Below, piece after piece: positions 34,126 through 46,560 of a DNA stretch of 64,000 bases. Both the position numbers and the translations under genes were made by a program. This DNA is from Heliopora coerulea (taxonomy: Eukaryota > Cnidaria > Anthozoa > Scleralcyonacea > Helioporidae), in NCBI GenBank assembly GCA_030142905.1, contig JASJOG010000046.1, forward strand, positions 1,621,001 to 1,685,000. Direction: 5' to 3'. Under the pieces are notes generated by a model that had not been told where the DNA came from, ran no database searches, and saw nothing but the letters and a program-made list of their open reading frames with translations. Positions within the stretch are counted from its first letter, which is position 1. Every line of letters begins with the position of its first letter.

Positions 34126-35216
34126 ATGAAGTGTCTTACTGTTTTGGCAATCATCGCAACAGCTTGCATATGTTGTTTTCCTGCAGGTAATTTACATTAG
34201 AATTATACTACAGTAGCTGTTTTTGATTATTTTAATGTACGTAGTTGTGGAAAAAATTCGTGTCGAAGTCTTTCTTATATTTTTAAACCTTGCTACTCTG
34301 TGTAAATGCTATTTGTTATTATTACGGCATCATACAACCTAAATCTCGTCGAACTTATACAGGTCTGGTCGCACAAGTAGATAAGCGTCGTAAACTTGCA
34401 GACATGCTCTCCTTTCTTCATTTATTTGACTGTGAAATCCATCGTTATCCCAGACATAATCACAAAACTTCGGAGATGAAGGGTAGAAGTGTCGGTACGT
34501 AAGTCAGCATATGAACACATAGGCATAACCTTCCGTCTTTTTCTTCTCAACCTATATCTTACGTTTTTCAAGATATCAGTTTTGTTCGGACTTTGCTTTG
34601 TTTTATCGGAAAACAAAACTGTTTCCCTTGGCACTAGACATGAAGTGTATAGAATTCACCACCACTTCGCTTAACAATTGTTCAATATTCTTTTTATTTT
34701 CTTGATGTGGCTCAAATTTCATATTTAATTTTCATTCATTAAATATATCTTATATATGCAGACGGAGCTGAGAGCGATGTCGTCCGCGTCTTTGACCCTA
34801 AATTGAAGTTAGCCAAAGAAGAGATGATGAAGATTTTAAAAGACGCAAACTTGGAGAAATTTGGTTTTAAGAAACACGTCGAAAGCACCATCGAAACGGA
34901 CGAGAATGGAGAGATGAGACTGAAGAAAACAATTACGTATATGGCCACTGATCACTGTTCAAAGGCTGCATACTGGGAGCGTTTGTTAGAAGAACGCTTG
35001 CCAGCTGATTTTTTGGCATCAAAATTGGGCACAACCTTTGTACGTGAAATCCAAAGTCGCATAAAAGGACGTGGAACAAAGTATTGCAAAATTGGATTGG
35101 AAGTACACCTGAATCGATGCCAAGGGGATACCACGGTTGCAAACCGCCGCACTAAACGAAGGGCTGGTTGGTGTGGCGTTTGTGGCATTTGCATTAGCAG
35201 CAAAATTGTATATTAG
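34126..35216 (+). CDS. Gene X copy 3, most diverged
   Basis: Coding exons 34126-34186 and 34762-35216, 171 aa. Against copy 1 exon 2 it has S38A, Q40E, R141Q, R142G, S148N, A151T, T157W and Y159G. All six cysteines remain, and the polybasic run is RRTKRR. The AATAAA seen after the stop in the other copies is changed (acatga), and the 3' flank switches at about 35427 to Harbinger-side sequence, so its 3' end must be processed differently if it is expressed. Confidence 0.72.
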
Positions 35217-35723
35217 ACTGCTAAGCTACATGAACCGCAGGACAACTTGCAGGAGCAAGGAAAATTCAAACATTTAATTTCATGCAGCAGGATTTTAGCC
35301 AAATAATTCGTTCAGTTAATGTTTGATTTAACGTCAAAAAATCGTTCATTACAAATAATCATATAAATTTTTTTTTCTCTTTAATACGATTTAAACAGCT
35401 TGTCCTTACAATTATCTAACGTGACGTGATTACAAAGTTATTTTGTTTCATGTGCGATTAAACCAAAGGCGGATTTAACGTACGTCAAACTCGTCATATG
35501 ACTAAGGTAAAATTTCTCAAGCAAACGAGACAAATAAACCGAAGTCTCATCCCTTAGTTATGCTTTCAAAACTCAAGACTCAACAGCTTTATATTGTTTC
35601 GCCAGGCGCCAAACTCTGCCTTCGCTTTCACATTATACATTTAGTCATTTTTCGAACCGATCTGGTCTAGAAACCTCAAATCTTCGCCGATTGTGTGTAG
35701 AATTCGCCGAGGAAATAAAGTTA
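35217..35723. other. Gene X3 3' flank joined to Harbinger-side block
   Basis: At about 35427 (gtgattacaaag) sequence changes from gene X flank to the type found at 6731 and 20839. No gene. Confidence 0.6.
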
Positions 35724-36003
35724 AGCCCGCCACACACAAGAGGAAATAGCTGAGCAAATTGCCTTGCATGGCGGTTTGCTCAACTGTTTGCTCTCGTGTG
35801 CGGCGATGTTTTCGAGAGAATTTTACCTAGCAGAACCGTGAGAAAAATATCTGTCATGTTTGATATTTTTGGCTACGCGTGGCAGATTCGTCTCCGTGTG
35901 CGGTAGTCGCGTGAATCTGGCTAAGCCGGATTAATCAATTAGCCAATAAAATTGGATGGCTTGCTCATATGGCTTCAAGTATTTTCAACCTATATAGTAC
36001 AAG

Positions 36004-36590
36004 ATGGCGGACGTAGAAAGGCATAAGGAAAGGGTGGCATTTTTAGTAATTCTTTCACTTCGATGGCTTCGTCGCAGGAGATCTGTTGGCAGAAAGATGT
36101 GGGCCAGAGAGTGGATTATGAGAAGTCAGCAACAAGGAGCATACCATAATCTTTTACGGGAATTAAATGCGGAAGACTCTGAACAAGCCCGGAAATGGCT
36201 CTCAATTTCGGGGGGGGCACTGCCGCACACATAGCCGCGACGTGGACCAAAAATTGAGCTTGGGGTCTGTAGTCGTCTCTGGGAGGGCTGTTCCCGAGGG
36301 GATTCTGGTCGCATTCTGGGGAAATTTTATAAATACGTTTTTCTTTTTTTTTGTTTGTAGGGAGGGCACGACTTCTATTATATTGTGGTTGGGGGGGCAC
36401 TGTCCCCCCAGGACCCCCTCAGCTCCGGGCCTGACTCTAAAGCTTTCCGACAATTTCATCGATTGGATAAGGAGTTCTCCGAAACGATTCTTGCGATGGT
36501 TGCCCCCTTGATTACAAAACAGGACATAAACATGCGCAAATGTCTCCTCCAGATTCTTGAAATCCTGTACTTGAAATCCGGCGATCTCAC
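36004..36590 (+). pseudogene. Harbinger nuclease fragment T3, interrupted by MITE
   Basis: N-terminal codons from 36004 (MADVERHKERVAFLV...) run to 36175; the frame resumes near 36438 (AFRQFHRLDKEFSETIL). The 250 bp insertion and its duplication break it. Confidence 0.7.
36184..36433. mobile_element. hAT-type MITE nested in Harbinger T3
   Basis: 250 bp. Ends caagcccgga and (inverted) caggcccgga. Flanks ACTCTGAA (36176-36183) and ACTCTAAA (36434-36441) agree at 7 of 8 bases. Absent from T1, T2 and T4. G-rich interior with ggggggg runs. Confidence 0.8.
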
Positions 36591-36680
36591 GTGGTAACTG
36601 TAATCCGGCCACAGCTCAACAAGCTTCTCGTCAAGCACGATTTCGTTGAACAAACTACCGTCCGCCATCTTGAACTCCAT
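36456..36680 (-). pseudogene. Harbinger MADF/Myb-like fragment T3, best preserved
   Basis: Reads DEKLVELWPDYSYHV directly into RSPDFKYRISR in one frame, which supports the MADF/Myb-like assignment. Truncated after about 74 codons. Confidence 0.65.
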
Positions 36681-36940
36681 AGGTTGAAATCATATGAGCA
36701 AGCAATCCAATTTTATTGGCTAATTGATTAATCCGGCTCAGCCAGATTCACGACACTACCGCACACGGAGATGAATCTCCCTCGCGTAGCTAAAAATATC
36801 AAACATTACAGATATTTTCCTCACGGTCCTGAGAGGTAAAATTCTCACGAAAACTTTGCCGCACACGAGAGGAAACAGTTGAGCAAACTAACATGCAAGG
36901 CAATTTGCTCAGCTATTTCCTCTCGTGTGCAGCGCCCTTA

Positions 36941-37865
36941 GCCAAAACGTAATTTGCCAGCCAATCACCTCTCGTTGAATACGTCGGTAGTCCATCGAAA
37001 CGGTTTTTGACGGATGTCTTCCGATTGGTTTACACTAAAAATAACGAGCTCTGATTTTCTAAACGAGGAACAATTGTGAATTGACTAACTCTCGCCACAT
37101 CTCTTCCCGCACGTACGATAATAAGTGAAGGCTTAATAGATAGTTGAGTTTCAATAGTTACGATGATTTCATTGCGGGTGAATCACGAGATAAGGTGGTT
37201 ACGGCTTCGAGTGGCCGTTCAAACTTCACTCGCGATGTTAAATCCTTTATCACAAGAGTGAACATTGATTAACCCTTACATGAAGAGAAGCTGCATAATG
37301 CAGAACAGCTTCACCGAAGACGACGTAGCCTCACTGGCCCCTCACAACGAAGACTAGTTGTACTGTTTAGGTTTACACCTCGCAATGAAGACTAGCCACG
37401 CCCGTGCTGTTCTACCGACGTTTAGACGTGCCAAACAAGTTGGGTTCAAATAAAATGAGTCAGACGTAATCTCACATCCTCGCTATACAAGCTTCTATAA
37501 GAACTTCCTGTTCATCTCGTTGTCCAACGCATCCTTTCTGGGGCGAGTGCACTTCTGCTCCTGCGCATGCTCCAATGTTTTACGGCAATCATTTTACAAA
37601 CTCCAGATTGGCGGTCCCACTGTTCTACGATCCCTTCCACTTTGGCATTCATGGATAATTTTCTGCCATGGTATTATTTATAACTTTTTCGCAGCATTTT
37701 TCTTTGGCGACGAAATATTTGATGCCCGCATCTGCTACGAATCCAACTGTGTTTCGCTCTGGCTTGACAACCAACCTATCTATGCACCACTTTTCATTGA
37801 TAGTCATATCTGTTGCACATCTTTGAACAACTTGTATAAAACGGGGAAAATCTTAGTTATAATTA
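36941..37865. other. Block U, extra copy in unit 3
   Basis: More diverged than the other U copies. The 69-codon ORF seen elsewhere is broken. ORF 37520-38002 runs into the microsatellite and LINE and is not supported. Confidence 0.5.
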
Positions 37866-37866
37866 A

Positions 37867-37927
<61 letters not shown>
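37866..37927. repeat. (CA)n(TA)n compound microsatellite at LINE 3' end
   Basis: CA repeats to about 37898, then TA repeats to 37927. It adjoins the 3' end of the minus-strand LINE, so part may be the LINE's tail. Confidence 0.9.
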
Positions 37928-37932
<5 letters not shown>

Positions 37933-39110
37933 ACTACCCCGTCGATTTCGACGTATGAGGATCCAACAATTTATTCAGTTCGGATGTTTATGCCGTGTAT
38001 GACATTTCAGTCCAGCCAAGGACTTGCAAACAAGTCCGCAGATCGTGCAAGAATGAGGATTACGGGACAGTGTTGCTGGCACATTTGCTGACGCTCTTGT
38101 CCTTACTCTTGCCTCCCGTAACCGGTTGATACGGTTAGTTTCAAAGATTTTGATCCCGTTATGGCACATAGATCTCCATTCTTTTCGTTCTAAAGCCACT
38201 TGTTCAAACGTGTTATGCGGTATGTTGACTGCTGAAAGATTACTCTTCAGCTTGTCTTTATACCTGAGCCATGGCCGTCTGCATCCGCTATCAAGCTGGC
38301 CATACAGTGGGACCTTAGATATTCTCTCGTCACTCATTCGTACGACGTGACCAGTCCAGCGTAGCTGTGACTGGATGAGAAAGGTCTCTATGCCACCAAT
38401 TTTGCACTTCTCGAGAAGGTCGGCATTGGATATCTTGTCTTTAAGGGTGTAACCACAGATCGTCCGAAGACAACCTTTGTGAAAGACATCGAGCTGGTTG
38501 ATATGCGACCTATATGGTGTCCACGATTCTGAGCCATACAAAAGCGTTGTCAGGAAGACAGCTTTATAGACCTGTATTTTGGTGTCTAGTTTAATTCCCA
38601 TCTCGTTCCAAAGACGATGACGAAGTTTACCGAATGCACTCGTAGCTTTAGCATTACGGTTGGTTATCTCATCATGAAGGGATCCATCTGAGTTCACTTT
38701 ACTGCCGAGATATGTGAAAGATTTCACATACTTTAGGTTTTTCCCATCAACCTGTATGGGGGTTTCTGGGAATCGGTGAGCTGGTGGTTTTTGCTTGACA
38801 CATCGAATTTGCTTTGGAGTAGGGCATCGCTGGTGTATCACCTCCGTTTTCTTAATGCTTATAGTCGTAGTTAGGCCAAAGCCTTTACATGCAACAGAAA
38901 AACGGTTTACAAGTTCCTGGGCTTCTTTTAAAGATGTTGCTACGAGTGCAGCGTCGTCAGCGAAGAGTAGATCGCCAAGCATGCTAGTCCGCAGAAGAGT
39001 CTTGGCTTTATAGCGCTGATGGTTAAAGAGGCCGCCACTAGTTCGAAATTGGAACTTAACACCAGTATCTACATCTCCAAAGGCATATTTGAGCATCACT
39101 ATCATAATAG
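37928..39110 (-). mobile_element. 5'-truncated LINE (non-LTR retrotransposon)
   Basis: Contains only the RT C-terminal half and 3' end. 3' UTR is about 45 bp and runs into the TA tract. The 5' truncation at about 39110 abuts a ggcccccccccc run. Clade not assigned. Present only in unit 3. Confidence 0.85.
37975..39105 (-). pseudogene. LINE ORF2, C-terminal part of reverse transcriptase
   Basis: 376 codons, open. Catalytic motif FADD at 48-51 (LLFADDAALVA), then YLGSKVNSDGS, LLYGSESWT, LRWTGHVVRMSDERI, and a C-terminal C2H2-like finger with C353, C356, H369 and H372/H374. Upstream RT motifs and the endonuclease are missing. Confidence 0.88.
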
Positions 39111-40618
39111 CTTGGCCCCCCCCCAGCAGCAGTAATCAATTGCCACCTACCCATCGTGGTTTATTATTTTACTTATTGCATCTTCAGGTGTTGTGACAAA
39201 TTTCTCGATATATATATATCCATATGGATGGTTTAGGCTACCTGAAACAGCTTGCGCTAACTGAATCTGTCAACCTTCGCTAATAGAACATAGTATATAT
39301 TGGATAATATATGTATATTAAAGTGATGAAAATTATATCATTATTCAAGTGATGAAAATTACATATTAATGGTGCTAGTAACTGCTAATTAAAATTTCAG
39401 CAATTATATTTTTGAAAGACGATTTGCTAAGAGTTTTCATTTTGTTATCAACACAATTCCAGGCTCAAGGATCCTGAAAACGAAGACTAAATCTGTCGCA
39501 ATTAGTTCTTACTATATCGATGTAAAAAGTATTTCTTGAAGCTAGTTTCGCACTATAATTATGCACCCAATTATAATTAGTATAATTATAATTATGTACT
39601 TAATTGAAACGCTGATTAAGTCAAAAACCTTGCCTGATTTTGTTCAATGTTGCCATGCTACTGGAAGTATGAGAAATTATCTCATATTGCACATGTTTCT
39701 AACAAATATATTCAAGAATACTGTTCTGCAAAATTAAACACTATTTTTTTAGTAAAACAATTAGTACGTCAAAATTTCGAAGTAGTTTTAATTTTAGGTA
39801 TTCAATAAGAATGTTATTTCAACTTTCACTTTAGTACAAAATATCAGTACCACGTTGAACAATGAATTAAAGTCGAATCGGAGGTGAGCGAACTTTGCGA
39901 CAACCAATAAAATCGTTCATTTTGTACTCGACACCGCTTGATCCTGGCCCGAATATCTTTGTGAATTCTTTCAGGCCAAAAAATTTCACTTTTCGCACCA
40001 CGTCCTGTACAAACCCAGTTCTGCAAGCTTAACGATGACGCGTTGTTAGAAAGCAATTGCGCTCCAGTACAATCTGTTGATTGCAAACTTACTATGTACG
40101 TATGCGCTTCAAGGACATGTTCGTTTAATCTCCTTTACGTTCTCTCAGCCGATTTATCGCACACTGCGCGTTCATGGTTTGACACTACACTGCGTCTGGA
40201 GCGTAGCTGAACTCCAACTACGGGATTAGTCGTTTGATGGATTGAAAAATTCATTCTTTCAGAGGTCAATTTAAGTATGTCGCTTTCAAGAAAAGAATCG
40301 AAAAGCCCATCCCGAATCTAAAAAGCCGTTCCACAACGAAAACCTCATGTAACGCCACGGGCGACGAGGACGTGCAGCCGTTGACACAATTCGTCAAAGA
40401 CAAACTTCTGAAACAAGCACGTGACCTCGACGCTTCCGAACAAAACGATTAATATACTGCAATCGTAAATACCCATACTGTCACTAAATAAGCTAAGGCA
40501 AGGCCAACTATGAGCCACACAGCTGCTGGACAAGTACAACGGAACCATATGAATAACAATCAAGAACAGTAAACCATAAACAAAATTGGAAAAATGATGT
40601 TTCTGCTCAGTTGTCAAA
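39111..40618. other. Unit 3 flank, no gene recognised
   Basis: From about 39460 (gatcctgaaaacgaagac) it matches 2025-3180 of unit 1 but is more diverged than units 2 and 4. 39111-39460 is AT-rich sequence without a clear counterpart. The 96-codon minus ORF is at 40345-40635. Confidence 0.5.
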
Positions 40619-41490
40619 AATGTACCGCCATACATTTGGTATTTCTATATGGATGCAGAGCTATGCTAATAGACCTATCACAAAATAAACCATCTGAATT
40701 GCAAAAAAACCAAGTCGGACTCCGTTGGTTTGTCTAAAAAATATCACTGATGTTTCTTATATGTTAAAGCTCAAGAACCGCGTCGCCATACAGTTGAAGC
40801 TTCCAAAAGGTTGCGGAGCTACCATACATTATCAATTGTGTAAGTACGACCAGACAACCACCACAAAGAACACAGCAGGACTCTTCTAGTTTCCACGACA
40901 AAAAAAGAAGTGATCTTCATGTTTCTAATCGGTGGTCGAACTATTGTCCCGCTAGCTATACAGTTCATCTTTCCACAGTTGTAACGCTACCATGCTACCA
41001 TTTGTATGGTAAATACAACCACGTAAATTGTATCTATAAAAAATTAACAAGGACGCCTCCTGCTGGCACCAAAAACACTGACATTTCTACTCGGCTGTCA
41101 CTCTGCCGTACCGCCATACTGCTGCTGTTTCCATATTAAAGTGGAGCTACCATGCTACCATTTATATGGTAAATACAACCATGTAACTTGTATCTACAAG
41201 AAATTAACAAGGACTCCTCTTGCTGGCACCGAAAACATTGACATTTCTACTCAGCTCTCAATCTACCGTACCGCCATACAGCTCATGTTTCCATATAGCT
41301 GTAGAGCTACCATGCAACCACTTGTATGGCAAATACGACCATGTAAATTGTATCTATAAAAAATAAACAAGAACTCCTCTTGTTTCCACGAAAAACATTG
41401 ACGTTTCTGCTCAGCAGTCGAACTATCAGTTTGCCACACCGTCGATGTTTCCTTCAGGTTATACAGTTATCGCAGCAATTGTGCGTCTAG
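40618..41490 (+). repeat. ~160 bp tandem array, unit 3
   Basis: Same order and length as in unit 1. ORF 41141-41359 is repeat-derived. Confidence 0.85.
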
Positions 41491-41769
41491 TACAATCTTC
41501 TTGGTTGAATAATATTGAAACACTCAAAGCGAGGTTTCTATTTGATTGTACCACTGTTGGACTGCCATACGGTTGCACAAAAAAAAGTTGATGAACATCC
41601 TTGGAAAACGACATTTCATGGCCAGACTAGTTTGCTTTGTCAGTCTTACTGCATGCTGGTTTCTAAGCCAACTAACCTCTAACCACAGACATGAGAAGAA
41701 AATATAGCAAGGTAAGGCACAGCAAATACAGTATAAATATTCGCTTTTTATTTACTTAAGAAAGATTTA

Positions 41770-41854
41770 TTATTGGCCTTTTCCTTTACCACTTTGTGCC
41801 TTCAAAACTCGGACAACGATCTTCTGTTCCTCAATAAGGAATGCACGAACAATC
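41770..41854 (-). pseudogene. Orphan RPL34 terminal exon, unit 3
   Basis: Base-identical to 56463-56547, acceptor intact. A deletion of about 60 bp relative to unit 2 lies at about 42107 in the adjoining intron copy. Confidence 0.9.
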
Positions 41855-43464
41855 CTAGGAAATCAGAGAATTGAAGTGAGCCTTTGATCCCTTCTTTAAA
41901 TGCCTTGAAAAAACCTATTTAAAAAAGTTTTAATATGACATTATGCTTGAGATGACTTCTACTTTGCCAACCATGCATTTCCTGTAGTTAGAACAGTTAT
42001 TTAAAGGATTGCAGAATCAGTTAACTTAAGGATTTAAAATCTCTTGTCTTCCATCAATTTTAGAACACAGAATAGCTCCTCTTCTTACCAATCACTTGGC
42101 AACCTTAAGCCTGCGTAAGTCATTTATGCAGCCCACAGAGACTTGCACTTTGAAAAAATAAAAACTTTCTGCACTAAAAATTAGAAACATCTAACAGTAA
42201 TAAAGGTAAGAATCAAAATCTTACAAGAATGACATTTCGACCTTAACTCATTAAACAGCAGGGATCACCTTCTTGATCAGTAAAATCATCTGGTGTTAGT
42301 CAGAGTGTAAGTACAAAGTGTGTCCTTGCCTCTTGATGGGTTCATCAGCATAACTCACACTTAGATGTTTGAATAACGTTATTAGGACATAAACTCATAG
42401 ATAGCACCTTTGCAAGGGAACAATTACCATATTTTATGGGCAATTACTTGTGGGTTATCTATTGATTTTTCTGCTTTTGAAGCTGGTGGGGGTAATACAG
42501 CAGTGTGGGTAATGTGATGACAAATTTTTACTCTGACATTAGCATTCGGCAAAAATCTCGTTATCAAATCAACTCAAGTGCTGCACAGTATTAGCGTCGG
42601 GTTATTGATTCCAAATGCTCATGCAAGTCTTCCAAACAATAAAAAAATTCATAAAATTTTTAGTTCCTTTGGAGTAATTATCAGTTTGCTTCACAGAATT
42701 TTGGGATTACATGAAAATTGGCAAATCAGGCTGTCAGGCATGGTGCCAAGCTAAATTTCACTTCTTGTTTTGACCACCCTTTCAGTCCTTCCTTTGCCAG
42801 CAAACAGCAAGCTTTAAACTGGCAGTACTGAGTACATTTCAAACATAGAAAACAATCAATTAGAATAATAGCATAAACTTTAAAATCATTGCAATTTGAA
42901 TCTGGTATTGCATACCATGCTGTGTGTTGCTATGTCACAAGAAAATTCATGTGGAATTTCACTCAATGGCTCAAAATATATTACCACTCTGCATGTTGAT
43001 TTCAATTGGTTCAGTCAAAATTAAGAATTGTCTTCAGTTCACTTGGCCTTGATTAGTCTCTTGCTTTTCATCATGCCTGGTGAAAAACACTGTCACCAGC
43101 TACTTCTACGACTTCAGCTCATTGTTTTAAACCCAGGGTTCAAATTAGCAGGTCACAATTTTCAAATCAATTTTTGCCACTTGCAAATTGAAAGTTTTGT
43201 TTTCGCGAATCCAAATTTTTCAATGACATGTATTCATATGACTTCGAGAATTTCATATGTGCAATGTTTTTTTTCCTTAAAAAAATGCCAGAAATTTGTA
43301 TGAAATATTTAAATATTTGATGCAAAATTTAAAGGTTGCCATTTTGTTGTTATCCCAGGCAATGACAAGCATACTATTTGCATCACACGTTCCGGCAAAT
43401 GCTCAGACAAATTTTCCTCACATGGCTGTTTGCACTAGTTACTTGAGACATCCAACAAGCCTGT
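41855..43464. other. Duplicated RPL34-intron sequence, unit 3
   Basis: No gene seen. Confidence 0.5.
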
Positions 43465-43488
43465 TTGTTTTGTTACTTCATGAACAAA

Positions 43489-43692
43489 ATGGCAGAGTAC
43501 TCTGCCACTCTGAACACGGTGGTAAAATGGGAAAAAGAATTTAGTTGTAAACTGGAAAAGGTCATCATGAACAATAAGGTCACAATGATTAAATACTCCT
43601 TGTGCAAGAAGTTCGAAGGTGATTTGAATAAAATGCGTAGCTATACATCAACATGGGTTGAAAGAACCAAATATGTAAAGAAGGTGAAATAA
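43489..43692 (+). pseudogene. ZNF862-like fragment, unit 3
   Basis: 67-codon frame, as in unit 1. Confidence 0.3.
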
Positions 43693-43862
43693 TCAGAAAG
43701 GTTTGAGTACTGCAGAAATGTGAGAGTAATCTAATGTTTCAAGCGAAGGCCCTTCATCAGAGAGAAAAAACATGACTTCTCTTTGACGAAGGGCCTTCGC
43801 TCGAAACTTTAGATAACTACTCTCACATTTTTGCAGAACTCAAACCTTTCTGATTATTTCAC
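43684..43862. repeat. Foldback element, unit 3
   Basis: 179 bp copy of 6301-6479. Confidence 0.8.
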
Positions 43863-44891
43863 ATTGATTTTCACACTGCCTATGCAGCACTCCATTTTTA
43901 TGAAAAGAAGGACTTGCTTGAGGTCAACTGTATGACTATGAAATATTTTTCACCATGTAAATAGCAGTTTAATTAAGAAAATGTTAAATTTGCACTTTTT
44001 GCAGATACAAATTGTTTGCAAGTTGCTTGGGAAAACTTCAGTCTTCAATTGCGGGTAAATATTGCAATGCAGTCTGCAAGAAAGCACCAGTTTTGAGTGT
44101 AAATGGCCTGAAGTGATTACAAAGTTATTTTGTTTCATGTGCGATTAAACCAAGGGCGGATTTAACGTACGTCAAACCCGTCATATGGCTAAGGTAAAAT
44201 TTCTCAAGCAAACGAGACAAATAAACCGAAGTCTCATCCCTTAGTTATGCTTTCAAAACTCAAGACTCAACAGCTTTATATTGTTTCGCCAGGCGCCAAA
44301 CTCTGCCTTCGCTTTCACATTATACATTTAGTCACTTTTCGAACCAATCTGGTCTAGAAACCTCAAATCTTCACCAATTGTGTGGAGAATTCGCCGAGGA
44401 AATAAAGTTAAGCCCGCCGCACACGAGAAGAAATAGCTGAGCAAATTGCCTTGCATGGCAGTTTGCTCAACTGTTTCCTCTCGTGTGCGGCGAGGTTTTC
44501 GTGAGAATTTTACCTCGCAGGACCGTGAGAAAAATATCTGTCATGTTTGATATTTTTGGCTACGCGAGGCAGATTCGTCTCCGTGTGCGGTAGTCGTGTG
44601 AATCTGCCTCAGCCGGATTAATCAATTAGCCAATAAAATTGGATTGCTTGCTCATATGATTTCAACCTATGAAGTTCAAGATGGCGGACGGTAGTTTGTT
44701 CAACGAAATCATGCTGGAGGAGAAGCTTGTTGAGCTGTGGCCGGATTACAACTGTCTGTTACCACGTGAGATCGTCGGATTTCAAGAACCTGGGGACAAC
44801 CATCGCAAGAATCGTTTGCTCATATGATTTCAAGCATCATTTGATTGCTTGCTCATATGATTTCAAGTATTTTCAACCTATATAGTACAAG

Positions 44892-45227
44892 ATGGCGAAC
44901 GTAGAAAGGCATAAAAAAACAGTGGCATTTTTAGTAATTCTTTTACTTCGACGGCTTCGTCGTAGGAGACCTGTTGGGAGAAACATGTGGGCCAGAGAGT
45001 GGATTATGAGAAGTCAGCAACAAGGAGCATACCCTAATCTTTTACTGGAATTAAATGCGGAATACTCTGAAGCTTTCCGACAATTTTATCGATTGGATAA
45101 GGAGTTCTTCGAAACGATTCTTGCGATGGTTGCCCTCTTGATTATAAAACAGGACACAAACATGCGTAAATGTCTCCTCCAGGTTCTTGAAATCCTGTTC
45201 TTGAAATCCGGCGATCTCACGCAGTAA
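44892..45227 (+). pseudogene. Harbinger nuclease N-terminal fragment, T4
   Basis: 111 codons; has Pro for Ser after the RRRR run. Confidence 0.75.
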
Positions 45228-45317
45228 CAGACAGCTGTAATCCGGCCACAGCTCAACAGGCTTCTCCTCAAGCATGATTTCGTTGAACAAACTACCGTCC
45301 GCCATCTTGAACTCCAT
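45051..45317 (-). pseudogene. Harbinger MADF/Myb-like fragment, T4
   Basis: As T1. The second half (CVRSPDFKNRISR) is in the frame of 45086-45271. Confidence 0.55.
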
Positions 45318-45577
45318 AGGTTAAAATCATATGAGCAAGCAATCCAATTTTATTGGTTAATTGATTAATTCGGCTCAGCCAGATTAATGACACTACCGCA
45401 CACGGAGACGAATCTCCCTCGCGTAGCTAAAAATATCAAACATGACAGATATTTTCCTCACGGTCCTGCGAGGTAAAATTCTCACGAAAACTTCGCCGCA
45501 CACCAGAGGAAACAGTTGAGCAAACTACCATGCAATGCAATTTGCTCAGCTATTTCCTCTCGTGACCAGCGCCCTTA

Positions 45578-46500
45578 GTCAAAACGTAATTTGCCAGCCA
45601 ATCACCTCTCGTTGAATACGTCGGTAGTCCATCGATACGATTTTTGACGGATGTCTTCCGATTGGTTTACACTAAAAATAACGAGCTCTGATTTTCTAAA
45701 CGAGGAACAATTGTGAATTGACTAACTCTTGCCGTATCTCTTGCCGCACGTACAGTAATAACTGAAGGCTTAATAGATCGTAGAGTTTCAATAATTATGA
45801 TGATTTCATTGCGGGTGAATCACGAGATAAGGTGGTTACGGCTTCGAGTGGCCTTTCAAACTTCACTCGCAATGTTAAATCCTTTATCACAAGAGCAAAC
45901 ATTGATTAACCCTTACATGAAGAGAACCTGCATAATGCAGAACAGTTTCACTGAAGACGACGTAGCCTCACTGGCCCTCACAATGAAGACTAGTTGTACT
46001 GTTTAGGTTTACACCTCGCAATGAAGACTAGCCATGCCAGTGCTGTCCTGCAGGCGTTTTGACGTGCCATACAAGCTGGGTTCAAATAAAACGAGTCAGA
46101 CGTAATCCCACATCCTCGCTATACAAGCTTGTATAAGAGTTACCTGTTCATCTCGTTGTCCAAAGCATCCTTTCTGGGGCGAATGCACTTCTGCTCCTGC
46201 ACATGCTCCAATGTTCTACGGCAGTCATATTACAAACTCTAGATTGGCGGTCCCACTGTTCTACGTTCCCTTCTACTTTGGCATTCATGGATACTTTTCT
46301 GCCATGGTATTATTTATAACTTTTTCGCAGCATTTTTCTTTGGCGACGAAATATTTGCTGCCGACATTTGCTACGAATCCAACTGTGTTTCGCTCTGGCT
46401 TGACAACCAACCTATCTAGGCACCACCTTTCATTGATATTCATATCTGTTGCGCATCTTTGAACAACTTGTTTATTCGGGGCAAATCTTAGTTATAATTA
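45578..46500. other. Block U, unit 3 second copy
   Basis: No recognised gene. ORFs at 45797-46006 and 46211-46462 lack domains. Confidence 0.5.
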
Positions 46501-46560
46501 ATACATACATATATCTATCTATATATACATATATGTATATAGATAGATAGATAGATATAC
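46501..46560. repeat. TATC/GATA palindromic microsatellite, unit 3
   Basis: As at 9118-9173. Confidence 0.9.

Larger units (their letters stand above)
35724..36937. mobile_element. PIF/Harbinger remnant T3, simpler structure, with nested MITE
   Basis: TTA at 35721-35723 and 36938-36940. The left side lacks the inverted MADF fragment and second cttgctcatatg block found in T1, T2 and T4, so its TIRs are only about 250 bp. It probably shows the older form. The nuclease ORF is interrupted at 36184-36433 by a MITE. Confidence 0.85.
44411..45574. mobile_element. PIF/Harbinger remnant T4
   Basis: TTA at 44408-44410 and 45575-45577. Same expanded-TIR form as T1. Nuclease fragment 44892-45227 (+), MADF fragment 45051-45317 (-). 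Confidence 0.85.

Noticed and set aside
37520..38002. 160-codon ORF entering the CA/TA microsatellite
   Set aside because: The last third is microsatellite translation and LINE 3' UTR, and other U copies break the frame.
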